From contig JAUIFE010000001.1 in the NCBI GenBank assembly GCA_030429565.1, positions 682,001 to 746,000 of the forward strand: a DNA stretch of 64,000 bases. Reading direction: 5' to 3'. Each line of letters opens with the position of its first letter. Within the stretch, counting starts at the first letter, position 1. A model generated the notes under the pieces. It had not been told where the DNA came from. It saw nothing but the letters and a program-made list of their open reading frames with translations, and searched no databases. The stretch is from Holophagae bacterium (GTDB taxonomy: Bacteria > Acidobacteriota > Holophagae > Acanthopleuribacterales > Acanthopleuribacteraceae). A program made the position numbers and the translations under genes. Of the stretch, positions 56,271 through 64,000 are shown in pieces.

Positions 56271-57986
56271 TTAGTAGACGTAGATGCGACGGCCGCACCA
56301 GCTTGAGTTGTTGTTACCCACGCTGTCGCCGGCAACGTTGACGTAGGCACCGATGTAGTACCAGCCGGTGGGGGTGCTTGCTGGGATGGTCAGCGTGCGA
56401 GAAGTCAGCCAGTAGGAATCTTTGGCCAGCGAACTGTGGGTCGTGGTGCCGATGTAGCGGTTGGAAGACCAGCTATTGATGTTGGGCACCAAGTACCAGC
56501 GGATCGAAGGTGAAGAGATCGTAGCCGTACCGGTGTTTTCAACCATGAAGTTGCTGATGTTAATGGTGCTGCCTTTTTTGACGTAGGTTTTGTTGAGGGT
56601 ACTGTCGCTGTAACTTTGGAAACCGGTGTTGTAGTAGAGCGCGACGCCGAGGTCGGTGCGACTTACAGTTTTACCGGAGAAGGCGGCGCGAACAGCCATG
56701 GTGTCGTCACCAGAGAGCACAGTGTAGGCGCGGTACTTGTGAGGTGCGTAGTTCATAACAGAGAGGAAGTTGAACTGGTGGTTGAGGCCCCAAGAGTGAC
56801 CAATTTCGTGCAACAAGGTGCGGTCGGCGTTGAACAAGTTGGCATTGGCGTAGGTGTCGTAATCGTTGGTGGTCCAGGCAAAAGCAGGGTTCATCGCGAT
56901 GTCGGCTTCAATGCTGAAACCCGTCCAGTCCCAACGCTTCCAACATACCGCCAGCGTGGAAGAACCCCAGCCGGAACCGAATTGACTGACCATGGTCGCG
57001 TTGTTGACGAAGCCGGCGATGTCGTAGCGACCGTTGCGCCAAGACCAGGTACCGGTAGACGCTTGGACGCGGAAGATATCGCTGTACTTGTTCCAGTAAG
57101 ACATTTGGTATTGGTCGTGCAAACCGATCAGGCCGCCGGACGGCAGTGGGTTGAACACGATAGGCGCGGATTTAGCACGGTTAGAGTAGGACCATTTGCT
57201 GTAGTTGCGCTCATGAGTGTGATGGGGCACATAGCGACCTTCGCCGTCTTCGCCTTCTTCACGAACGAATTCGTCACGCAAGTCCAAGTTGGGATAATCT
57301 TCACGACTCCCTTTGAAAGGCGCAGGATCATAACCGTCTTCCCAGACTTCGTCATCGTAGGCATCGTACTTTTGGAACGGCAGTTTTTCGGTGGGGATCG
57401 CCAAATGCTGCAAGTGTGAGGGCAATTCGCGGCTTGGTACCGGCTTGGCCTTCGCTTCGGGAATTTCTTCGATTAAAAGGTCAATAAAGGCCTCAAAAGG
57501 AATGGGTTCGCCTTTGTGGAGGATGGGCTCGCCTTCGCCGTTAAGAACAACTTGACGGCCGCTGCGCTCATCGACAGTTTCAATGAAACTACCTTGGTAC
57601 ATGCCGGTTACCGGACTGAACAAGGGCGCGCGCAAATCTTCAACCATCAGCACAACCCGTTCTTCAAGGTGGTATTCGGGAACCCCGTGGATTTCGTGTT
57701 TCTCGCCGTCAAGTTCGCCACCGGCGAAGGTCAGGAAGATTTGGCTATCCATGTCGCCGTAGAGGCCCTTTTCGACTTCGAAGTAATAGTCGGTCACAAT
57801 CATGTTGCCTTGTTCGTTCCAGCGAACTTTCTTTTCAACAACCCGGGCCACAAAAATGGCCTCAGAGCGTTGGATAACCTCTTCGCGTTGCATAGGGATA
57901 ACAGAACCGAAGGCAGTGGGCAAAAACATGCAAACGGCCAAGAAACACAAGAACAGAAGACGCAGTACATTGCTACGACGAGACAT
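56271..57986 (-). CDS. secreted metzincin-type zinc metalloprotease with CARDB-like C-terminus
   Basis: 571 residues from the ATG at 57986, set by GAGGAG. The signal peptide (MSRRSNVLRLLFLCFLAVCM) is followed by a long N-terminal region (30-270) that may be a propeptide. The catalytic signature HEIGHSWGLNH (393-403) is the HExxHxxGxxH zinc site of metzincins, with a Met-turn at SVMNY (Met411); spacing resembles matrixins (M10). The last 110 residues form a CARDB-like adhesion domain (FMVENTGTATISSPSIRWYL, GWYYIGAYVN). Probably extracellular, degrading protein outside the cell together with the M4 protease at 5 kb. The 63-residue upstream extension is rejected. Confidence 0.88.
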   Translation of the reverse strand: MSRRSNVLRLLFLCFLAVCMFLPTAFGSVIPMQREEVIQRSEAIFVARVVEKKVRWNEQGNMIVTDYYFEVEKGLYGDMDSQIFLTFAGGELDGEKHEIHGVPEYHLEERVVLMVEDLRAPLFSPVTGMYQGSFIETVDERSGRQVVLNGEGEPILHKGEPIPFEAFIDLLIEEIPEAKAKPVPSRELPSHLQHLAIPTEKLPFQKYDAYDDEVWEDGYDPAPFKGSREDYPNLDLRDEFVREEGEDGEGRYVPHHTHERNYSKWSYSNRAKSAPIVFNPLPSGGLIGLHDQYQMSYWNKYSDIFRVQASTGTWSWRNGRYDIAGFVNNATMVSQFGSGWGSSTLAVCWKRWDWTGFSIEADIAMNPAFAWTTNDYDTYANANLFNADRTLLHEIGHSWGLNHQFNFLSVMNYAPHKYRAYTVLSGDDTMAVRAAFSGKTVSRTDLGVALYYNTGFQSYSDSTLNKTYVKKGSTINISNFMVENTGTATISSPSIRWYLVPNINSWSSNRYIGTTTHSSLAKDSYWLTSRTLTIPASTPTGWYYIGAYVNVAGDSVGNNNSSWCGRRIYVY

Positions 57987-58612
57987 AATTAGCTCCTCAA
58001 AACTCACTAACGGAGTTGACTCTTTTTTTGGATTAGTTAATTCGATACCGATACCTACATTAAAAACACCTCTAACAACAGAGCTGTCTTTAACCCCTGA
58101 AAGGACCGATAAAGAGATGAAGCATAACCATAATGACCACATCATGCGCGCAACAAATACTATTGTTTCTTGCATTCAGGCTTCAACCACAATGTTGCCT
58201 TTTTTGGCAAATCTTTGCGGGTGATGCAAGCGTGCAGTTAAGCGACGCAAAACGAGGTCGTGATGATGCCGAAGAATGGTTTACACGGCGATTCCCTTCA
58301 ACCACCATGACTCATTCGAAGGTAGGGTTTCTATTCTTTCCAACCGAAAGCTTTTATTCCCAACACCTTAAATCAATTAAACTCATTGCAAGACAAGGAC
58401 GTTTCGACTTTTCAAGCAGGACGCGATCTTCATCAGCGCAGGCTAAAACACTTGGGTCTCGTAAAAAAGCGGCCCGTTTAGTGCTGCGTGGGCGGTGAAT
58501 TTCGCGTCCTCTTCAATTGCCGTAACTGGTGGGTAAGTGCCCTGACCGGCAATAAGGTTTCGATTTATTTAATTTTTTTCTTTTCTTTTTTTAACGCCAA
58601 AAAACAGAAAAA

Positions 58613-58652
58613 GCCGCCGAAATCGAGAACCTATTTTCTCGAGATCGACGGC
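58613..58652. repeat. imperfect long inverted repeat
   Basis: The left arm GCCGCCGAAATCGAGAA pairs with TTCTCGAGATCGACGGC, leaving three non-Watson-Crick positions and a six-base loop. It is preceded on the plus strand by a T-rich then A-rich tract. Role unknown. Confidence 0.45.
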
Positions 58653-58826
58653 CATTTAGCTGTTTTCATCAGGATAAATTGTTTAAAAGAACACCAAGCT
58701 CTATGAATAATCAGGTCTATATTGACATAAACCAGAATAATCCCGTTTTCTTCTCATGGACGTTCGCCCTTTTCATCGCATTTCTAACATCTTGGTCAGA
58801 AGCACGTTGAGAAATTCAAACACCTC

Positions 58827-58872
58827 AAAAAAGTCACAAGCCGGTGCGATCATCGCCGTCACCGGCTTGTGA
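58827..58872 (-). terminator. strong terminator on the minus strand
   Basis: A perfect 13-bp inverted repeat (TCACAAGCCGGTG / CACCGGCTTGTGA) with a 13-base loop, followed on the minus strand by six T. It is positioned to end the ABC-transporter transcript 260 bases after its stop, which leaves an unusually long 3' untranslated region. Confidence 0.88.
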
Positions 58873-59130
58873 TTAATACCGTTCCACGAAAATCGGTGCG
58901 GAGCACTTTTCATAACAATTCTGCAAGGGGGAGAAACGCGTCCCTGGCTTCATAGGGTGGCGTCTCTGCTGAAAAAAACCTTGCAGCGATTGGAGGTCTT
59001 GTTAATTCAAGTGGTTTCCATCCCGTTTCAGGTTCAAAGGCGGCAGTTCACCAAAAAAGGTGTCAGGCTTTTTTCATTTTTGCTTCTTTTTTCCCAAAAA
59101 AACAACCAAGCATCTGATATGACACAACTT

Positions 59131-60999
59131 CTATTGATAGCCCTGCGCTTGCAACTTGAACAAGCGCGCGTAATTCCCGTCTTGCGCCATTAAGGCCTCG
59201 TGGTCACCCTGCTCGATCACGCGCCCTTTCCGCAGCACCACAATCACATCGGCCTGGCGCACGGTCGAGAACCGGTGTGATATCAAAATCGCCATGCGGT
59301 CCTGCGTCATGTCGCGGAACTGAGCAAAAATGCGCGCCTCGGCTTCCGCGTCCAAGGCGGCCGTGGGTTCGTCCAACACCAAAATATCCGCTTCCCGTCG
59401 CATCAGCGCTCGCGCCACCGCCACCTTTTGCCACTGCCCGCCCGACAATTCACGTCCATTTTGGAACCAGCGGCCCAACTGGGTCTCGTAACCCTCGGGT
59501 AATTGGTCAATCAATTCAGCGGCCAAACTGCGCTCAGCCGCTTCTTGCTGCCGCGCCCGATCGTCAAAAGCGCGGACATCGCCCGCACCAATATTCTCAC
59601 CGACAGACATTTGGTAGCGCACAAAGTCCTGAAAGATGACGCCAATCCGTGCCCGCAAACAGTCGCGATCCCATTCACGCAAATCACGCCCGTCCAGCAG
59701 AATGCGGCCCCGCTCGACCTCATACAGCCGCGTTAACAACTTGATTAAGGTGGTTTTCCCCGAGCCGTTTTCGCCGACGAGTGCCAACTTGCGTCCAGGC
59801 TTCAAGTGCAGGCTAACCCCCGATAAAGCCGGCTGCTCAGCACCGGGGTAGGTGAACCACACATCTTCGAAACGCACACCATCGCCAGGCACCGTGCCGG
59901 AACGCGCATCGCCACCCGGCAAAGCATCGGGTTCCTCAAGAAATTCGTAGAGGTTGGAAAGATAAAGGTTGTCTTCAAACATACCGCCGACGGCGCTGAG
60001 CGCGGCGGTAAAAGCGGCCTGCCCCTGTTTGAAAACGAGAAAATACATGGTCATGGCACCAATGGTAAGCAAGCCTTGCACCGCACTCCAGCCAATCCAA
60101 GCATAGGCGCCGTAAAGCGCCAGGGTGCTAACCAAACCCAACAGGTACCCCCAAAAACCACGGCGCAGCGTAAGGTTGCGGTCCTCAGCGAATAAGTCGT
60201 CAAAAATCTGTTGGTAGCGTTGTAAAAACAAGGGGCCCAAGTCGAAGATTTTGACTTCTTTGGCAAAATCCTCACGCGCCAGCGCCATTTCCAGGTAGGC
60301 GCGTTTGCGGGTTTCGGGTGCACGCCAGCGAAACAAACGAAAGGCTTCACCGGAAAAACGGGTCTCGGCAATAAAGGCGGGCAACCCGGCCGCTACCAAA
60401 ATCAAAACCGCAAGCGGCGAAAAGGCCAACAGCAAACCGCCGTAACTCAACAGCGCAATGCCGTTTTGAATTAGGCCGAAGGTACGCATCACTAAGCTGA
60501 GCGGGCGACTGGAGGCCTCGCGCCGAGCACGGGTCAACCGATCGTAAAAGGTGCTGTCCTCAAACTGCGCCAACTCCATGCGCAACGCCTTCTCGAGAAT
60601 CACCACGTTTACTTTTTGACCGAGCAAAGCCCGCAGCAGTGATTGGCATACATCCAGGGCGCGCTGTGCTGCAGCCAACATGGCCACCAAAACGCATTCC
60701 AGCGCGATCCATTGCAACAGTTCCGTCGACTCGGCGCCACCTTGCATCGCGGCCAAGGCACCGTCGACAATCCACCGGCCCACATAGGCAATCGAGGCGG
60801 GCAAGAGGCCGGCGACCAGCGTCAGTGCGGCAAGCGCCAGGGTTAAACGCGGCGAAGTCCGCCACACCAGGGCCAACGCCCGCCCGCTAAACTTGAAAAC
60901 GGAAAAGAAACGTGTGGGCGGTTCAGGTGCGGTCGTTTGCTTGCTACCGGAACCCTGCCCGTGACGTTGCGATTGATGAAAAACCATGTATCTTCCCAT
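59131..60999 (-). CDS. ABC transporter, fused permease/ATP-binding protein
   Basis: 622 residues; the start is ATG 60999 or 60987. The transmembrane domain (about 45-345) has six helices. The nucleotide-binding domain has Walker A LVGENGSGKTTLIK (near 410), signature ELSGGQWQKVAVARAL (near 519), Walker B ILVLDEPTAALD and the switch His in ISHRFSTV. This is the half-size exporter layout (MsbA/lipid/peptide type), working as a homodimer. The polar N-terminal tail is not a peptidase domain. Substrate unknown. It is divergent from the receiver-phosphatase gene 270 bases away. Confidence 0.93.
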   Translation of the reverse strand: MGRYMVFHQSQRHGQGSGSKQTTAPEPPTRFFSVFKFSGRALALVWRTSPRLTLALAALTLVAGLLPASIAYVGRWIVDGALAAMQGGAESTELLQWIALECVLVAMLAAAQRALDVCQSLLRALLGQKVNVVILEKALRMELAQFEDSTFYDRLTRARREASSRPLSLVMRTFGLIQNGIALLSYGGLLLAFSPLAVLILVAAGLPAFIAETRFSGEAFRLFRWRAPETRKRAYLEMALAREDFAKEVKIFDLGPLFLQRYQQIFDDLFAEDRNLTLRRGFWGYLLGLVSTLALYGAYAWIGWSAVQGLLTIGAMTMYFLVFKQGQAAFTAALSAVGGMFEDNLYLSNLYEFLEEPDALPGGDARSGTVPGDGVRFEDVWFTYPGAEQPALSGVSLHLKPGRKLALVGENGSGKTTLIKLLTRLYEVERGRILLDGRDLREWDRDCLRARIGVIFQDFVRYQMSVGENIGAGDVRAFDDRARQQEAAERSLAAELIDQLPEGYETQLGRWFQNGRELSGGQWQKVAVARALMRREADILVLDEPTAALDAEAEARIFAQFRDMTQDRMAILISHRFSTVRQADVIVVLRKGRVIEQGDHEALMAQDGNYARLFKLQAQGYQ

Positions 61000-61268
61000 G
61001 CTTACCCACTTGGGTAGCTGAACCGTCGGCCCATTTTACCCGAGAGCGCGCTTCCAGCCACATAAGAGCCGGCGCTACCTTGTTTCCAACGGGTTGCGCC
61101 GACACGGTGACCTGGAAAAAGGGTCGTTTAAAGCAAGCCGAGTGTCGCATAAAAGGGTCACTTCAGGTTAAAATCGAGCTCAGTTCCAGGGCCTCCACTT
61201 TTCCTCCCCGTTCATTTTTTTCCGCCCCAGCCTTTCCGGCCGATTCCTTTTCCCGATTTGGAGCAACC

Positions 61269-62504
61269 GTGCCCATTGAAAAAAAACGCATCCTCATAGT
61301 GGACGACGATGATGACATGCGTGAGCTTCTCGAACGCCGTCTCAAACGCTGGAAGCACGACGTTGTCGCCACCGATAACGGATTAAAAGCTCTGGAAATC
61401 CTCAAAACCGAGGACATCCAGTTTGTGATCACCGATTGGATGATGCCCGAAATGAACGGCCTCGAGCTGTGCAAAGCGGTGCGCGCCGATGCGGGCAATC
61501 GCTACATATATATAATGTTGCTGACCGGCAAGGCAGAACGTCACGATCTGGTTGAAGGGATCGAAGCCGGCGCCGACGATTTCATCGTCAAACCTTTCAA
61601 AACAGAAGAGTTACAAGTTCGCATCCGCGCCGGATTACGCGTTTTGGAATTCGAGCGCCAAAAAGAACAGGCGCTACAAGAGCTGCGCGCCAAACACCAG
61701 GCACTGGAAGAAGCGAACAGCACCATCCACGCTCACCTTGAAGCGGCCGGCCGCTTGCAGGAATCCATGCTTCCCTCCGATCACCGCACCTTCAATGACT
61801 TCCTGTTTGAGTCGCTGTTTGTACCATGCGAATACGTCGCCGGCGATATGTTTAATTACTTCGCACTCGACGATTTCCGCACTGCTTTTTACCTACTCGA
61901 CGTCGCCGGTCACGGCGTCCCCGCCGCCATGCAGTCGGTTACCTTGTCGAAAGTCATCAACCCGTCGACGCTTGCGGATCAAATGGCGGACCCAGGGAAC
62001 TTGGATCCCAAGCTACCGATTCTGGACTTTTTCGATCCGGTCGCGATGGTCACCAAACTCAATCAAATGTTTCTCGGACCGATTTCCGGCACCCAATATT
62101 TCACCATGTTTTACGGTGTGATTGACACGCGTACACGGCGCATTTGTCTCACACAAGCAGGTCACCCGCCGGTGGTGTGGCTCAGGCAAAACGGCGAAGC
62201 GTCGTTGATCGGCGACGGCGGCTACCCGGTCGGCCTGTTGCGCAAAGCCACCTACGATTTGATCGAATTCACCTACCAACCTGGCGACCGTTTGTTCCTT
62301 TACTCCGATGCGCTCACCGACGCCCGCAACGCTTCGCGCGAGTCCTTTGGCCAGACGCGGTTGCTGGATGTTTTCAAGCGCTACGGCGACCTGCCACTGC
62401 GCGAAGCCTTGGCTTCGGTCCAACAAACCCTGATCGATTGGGTCGGCTGCGACCAGCTCGACGACGATCTCTCGATTCTCGGCCTGCAATTCCGCGATCC
62501 CTAG
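61269..62504 (+). CDS. response regulator with PP2C-like SpoIIE phosphatase output
   Basis: 411 residues from the GTG at 61269, six bases after GGAG. The receiver (1-120) is complete: ILIVDDDDDM, Asp56 in VITDWMMPEMNG, Thr in LLTGKA and Lys108 in FIVKPF. A coiled coil (about 125-165) joins it to a SpoIIE/RsbU domain with GDMFNYFALDD, LLDVAGHGVPAAM, GDRLFLYSDALTDARN and DDDLSILGLQF, which keep the metal-binding acidic residues. Phosphorylation of the receiver would control dephosphorylation of an anti-sigma antagonist, linking two-component input to a partner-switch. No antagonist or anti-sigma gene is in the window. Confidence 0.93.
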   Translation: MPIEKKRILIVDDDDDMRELLERRLKRWKHDVVATDNGLKALEILKTEDIQFVITDWMMPEMNGLELCKAVRADAGNRYIYIMLLTGKAERHDLVEGIEAGADDFIVKPFKTEELQVRIRAGLRVLEFERQKEQALQELRAKHQALEEANSTIHAHLEAAGRLQESMLPSDHRTFNDFLFESLFVPCEYVAGDMFNYFALDDFRTAFYLLDVAGHGVPAAMQSVTLSKVINPSTLADQMADPGNLDPKLPILDFFDPVAMVTKLNQMFLGPISGTQYFTMFYGVIDTRTRRICLTQAGHPPVVWLRQNGEASLIGDGGYPVGLLRKATYDLIEFTYQPGDRLFLYSDALTDARNASRESFGQTRLLDVFKRYGDLPLREALASVQQTLIDWVGCDQLDDDLSILGLQFRDP

Positions 62505-62536
62505 GTGTCGGCCTGCGGTTAAAACACCAACGAAAA

Positions 62537-62573
62537 AACCGCCCCTCTTCCAACTACGGAATCGAGGCGGTTT
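62537..62573. terminator. probable bidirectional terminator
   Basis: AAACCGCC (62537-62544) pairs with GGCGGTTT (62566-62573) with a longer loop between, a run of A before and T-rich sequence after. It lies between the convergent phosphatase and secreted-protein genes. Confidence 0.6.
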
Positions 62574-62618
62574 GGTTAGGATGCGGCGTCGGCGTCAAAC
62601 CGACCCCGCATAGCGGCA

Positions 62619-63998
62619 TTACAAACAGCCGTTATTGTTACCTTCGGCAACCATATCCAACACGTCCAACTGATTGTCGGTATTGAGATCGTAGGCCGAT
62701 TGCCAGCCGTTGTCGCCTGCGCGCGTCAACCAACCGGAAACCATCGGCATGAAGTTAGCGGAGCCTTGAGCCACGGCAACGTTAACGACAAACTCAACAA
62801 ACTGACCACTGCTGTCGCGAACTTCGCAGATCAAGCTGTAGTTGCCAGGTTGGCTCGGCGTAAACACCGGCACATTGATATCCGTAGCGGAAAACTGGGC
62901 GGTGTTGGTGTCAGGTCCCGAAGAAACACGCCAAGCGTAGGTGAATTGGCCCGAGCCTCCGTCGACAGAAAAAGGCAAGGAGGTCGCGCCGCGTTCACAC
63001 AGGTTGTACTGGCTTTGGCCTTGAACCGCGATCACCGAGGTCGTCAAACCAATTTGCCAGGCACCACGCCCGTAGCTGCCTAAAGTCAGCCAATAGGGGT
63101 CGTCGTCGATTTCTAGATCGGAAACGTTGATCCCCAAAGGCAGGCCTTGCATGAAGGGTTCAAAGTTTTGGCCGGCATCGACACTCACGTATACACCCAT
63201 GTCGTTGCCGACAAACAGGCGACCGGCTTGCAGCGGATCGGCCGCAACCGCGTTGGCGGGTACATTGGGTAAACCGGCGCCCATCGCGGTCCAACTGGTC
63301 CCACCGTTGTCGGAGCGAAAGAAACGGCTTTCGTTGAAACCGGCCCGCGTCAGGTAAATCCGGTCGGGATTGTTGGGATCCAGCGCCAGATCGGAGACAG
63401 TGCCTCCGGGATAATCACTGGTAATTTCATCCCAAGTCGGATCGGCCGCATGAGCATTACGGCTGATGAAAATGCGATTGGTGCCCTGGGTGGCCGCCAT
63501 GGCATAAACGTCGTCGCCAACGCGTTGCGCAACGGTAAAGGCAATCGAGCGATCATTTTCGAAGGTCGGACTCACCGGTGCCCAAAGATCACCTTGATTC
63601 ACCGAACGGTAGATACGATTGGTACCAATGAAAATGGCGGTTTCGGTATCACCGGGCATAACCGCATTGGCCATCGGCAAAACCCAACCGGTCGGCTCGT
63701 TGGCGGTCACACCGTCCATGTTGAGCCAGCGGAAGGTACCGGGGCGGCCGCCCTCGTTAGAACGCACAATCGATGGGTAACCACCGGACGGATAACTGGT
63801 TTGGAACACCACGTCCGGCGCCAAAGGATCGTATAAGTTGGTAAAGCCGTCACCGGTCACGGTTGTGACTTCCCAGCCGAGGCTACCGGTCGTGCGTGAG
63901 CTCGAGTTGTCCTGCGCGCCGCCCAACAAGTTCTCCGCATCGTCTGGATGCACAGCGATGTCGTAGAACTGGGTAATGTTGAGTTGGTCGTTGAGGTT
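62619..63998 (-). CDS. secreted BNR/sortilin-like propeller protein, C-terminal part (runs off right edge)
   Basis: The frame is open to the window edge, so the start is missing; about 459 residues are visible. The first 300 contain propeller repeats of the BNR/VPS10 or photosystem-II-assembly-factor kind: YDIAVHPDDAENLLGGAQDN, DLALDPNNPDRIYLTRAG, SDNGGTSWTAMGAGLP, AADPLQAGRLFVGNDMGVYV. An Ig/PKD-like domain follows (about 330-420: GGSGQFTYAWRV, PGNYSLICEVRDSSG). The end, YDLNTDNQLDVLDMV, is a dockerin-like Ca-binding repeat and the protein finishes NNNGCL. Extracellular or surface-bound; enzymatic role unknown. Confidence 0.85.
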   Translation of the reverse strand, partial: NLNDQLNITQFYDIAVHPDDAENLLGGAQDNSSSRTTGSLGWEVTTVTGDGFTNLYDPLAPDVVFQTSYPSGGYPSIVRSNEGGRPGTFRWLNMDGVTANEPTGWVLPMANAVMPGDTETAIFIGTNRIYRSVNQGDLWAPVSPTFENDRSIAFTVAQRVGDDVYAMAATQGTNRIFISRNAHAADPTWDEITSDYPGGTVSDLALDPNNPDRIYLTRAGFNESRFFRSDNGGTSWTAMGAGLPNVPANAVAADPLQAGRLFVGNDMGVYVSVDAGQNFEPFMQGLPLGINVSDLEIDDDPYWLTLGSYGRGAWQIGLTTSVIAVQGQSQYNLCERGATSLPFSVDGGSGQFTYAWRVSSGPDTNTAQFSATDINVPVFTPSQPGNYSLICEVRDSSGQFVEFVVNVAVAQGSANFMPMVSGWLTRAGDNGWQSAYDLNTDNQLDVLDMVAEGNNNGCL

Positions 63999-64000
63999 GG

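Larger units (their letters stand above)
57987..59130. other. 1.1-kb gene-free, hairpin-rich region
   Basis: It lies between the metalloprotease and the ABC transporter, both on the minus strand. The left part holds the metalloprotease promoter. An imperfect long hairpin lies at 58613-58652 and a 13-bp perfect one at 58834-58872. Several poly-T tracts occur (58570-58591). Composition is more AT-rich than the neighbours. No protein-coding frame is convincing; a small RNA is possible. Confidence 0.5.

Noticed and set aside
1..64000. tRNA genes, CRISPR arrays, complete insertion sequences
   Set aside because: Reading both strands for T-loop consensus, regularly spaced repeats and transposase motifs gave no supported candidate; the Rpn locus is the only mobile-type gene.

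Overview
The window looks like chromosomal DNA from a free-living, Gram-negative, moderately GC-rich bacterium. Evidence for an outer membrane is a TonB-dependent receptor and a beta-barrel protein ending in Phe. Large secreted metalloproteases, a Ser/Thr kinase with TPRs, many hybrid histidine kinases, PilZ/EAL signalling and an Rpn-family element together suggest a large-genome Acidobacteriota (Holophagae/Acanthopleuribacteraceae-like) or a similar predatory or surface-living deltaproteobacterial-type organism. That placement is inference from gene content; no rRNA gene is present to test it. No tRNA, rRNA, CRISPR or intact insertion sequence was recognised.

Layout. 1-9 kb: the end of an EAL-domain gene, two unrecognised envelope proteins, a secreted thermolysin-type (M4) protease, and a divergent oxidoreductase/TetR pair separated by three copies of one palindrome. 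9-17 kb: housekeeping genes (MESH1-like alarmone hydrolase, purD, thiolase, serS, proB-proA). 17-24 kb: a GH15 glycosidase next to a fused trehalose-6-P synthase/phosphatase, then a PQQ-propeller protein and a lipase-like hydrolase. 24-34 kb: a signalling island with a PP2C phosphatase, an Rcp1-like receiver, two histidine kinases, a hybrid kinase, and a PilZ-like protein carrying three degenerate receiver domains, followed by a small outer-membrane barrel. 34-43 kb: coaX with an acyltransferase, a split Rpn nuclease with a duplicated tail, pyruvate carboxylase and dxs. 43-57 kb: DUF547 protein, rhomboid-like pseudoprotease, TonB receptor, isochorismatase-type hydrolase, Ser/Thr kinase, TPR protein and a DASS transporter. 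57-64 kb: secreted metzincin-type protease, ABC exporter, receiver-SpoIIE phosphatase, and the C-terminal part of a secreted propeller protein running off the right edge.

How the genes fit together. The core-metabolism genes (purD, serS, proBA, coaX, pyc, dxs) look ordinary apart from unusual motif residues in Dxs. The accessory signal is in signalling and secretion: phosphotransfer proteins with intact and degenerate receivers side by side, a possible c-di-GMP link (EAL, PilZ), and a secreted proteolytic repertoire. The observations most worth a second look are (i) the Rpn locus, where an in-frame stop separates the nuclease half from a C-terminal half that has its own well-placed ribosome binding site and start, followed by a decayed second copy of the same tail; (ii) the PilZ-REC-REC-REC protein, in which all three receivers swapped the conserved Lys for an acidic residue and the conserved Thr/Ser for Gly; (iii) the rhomboid whose catalytic Ser is His; (iv) the triple operator between the oxidoreductase and tetR.
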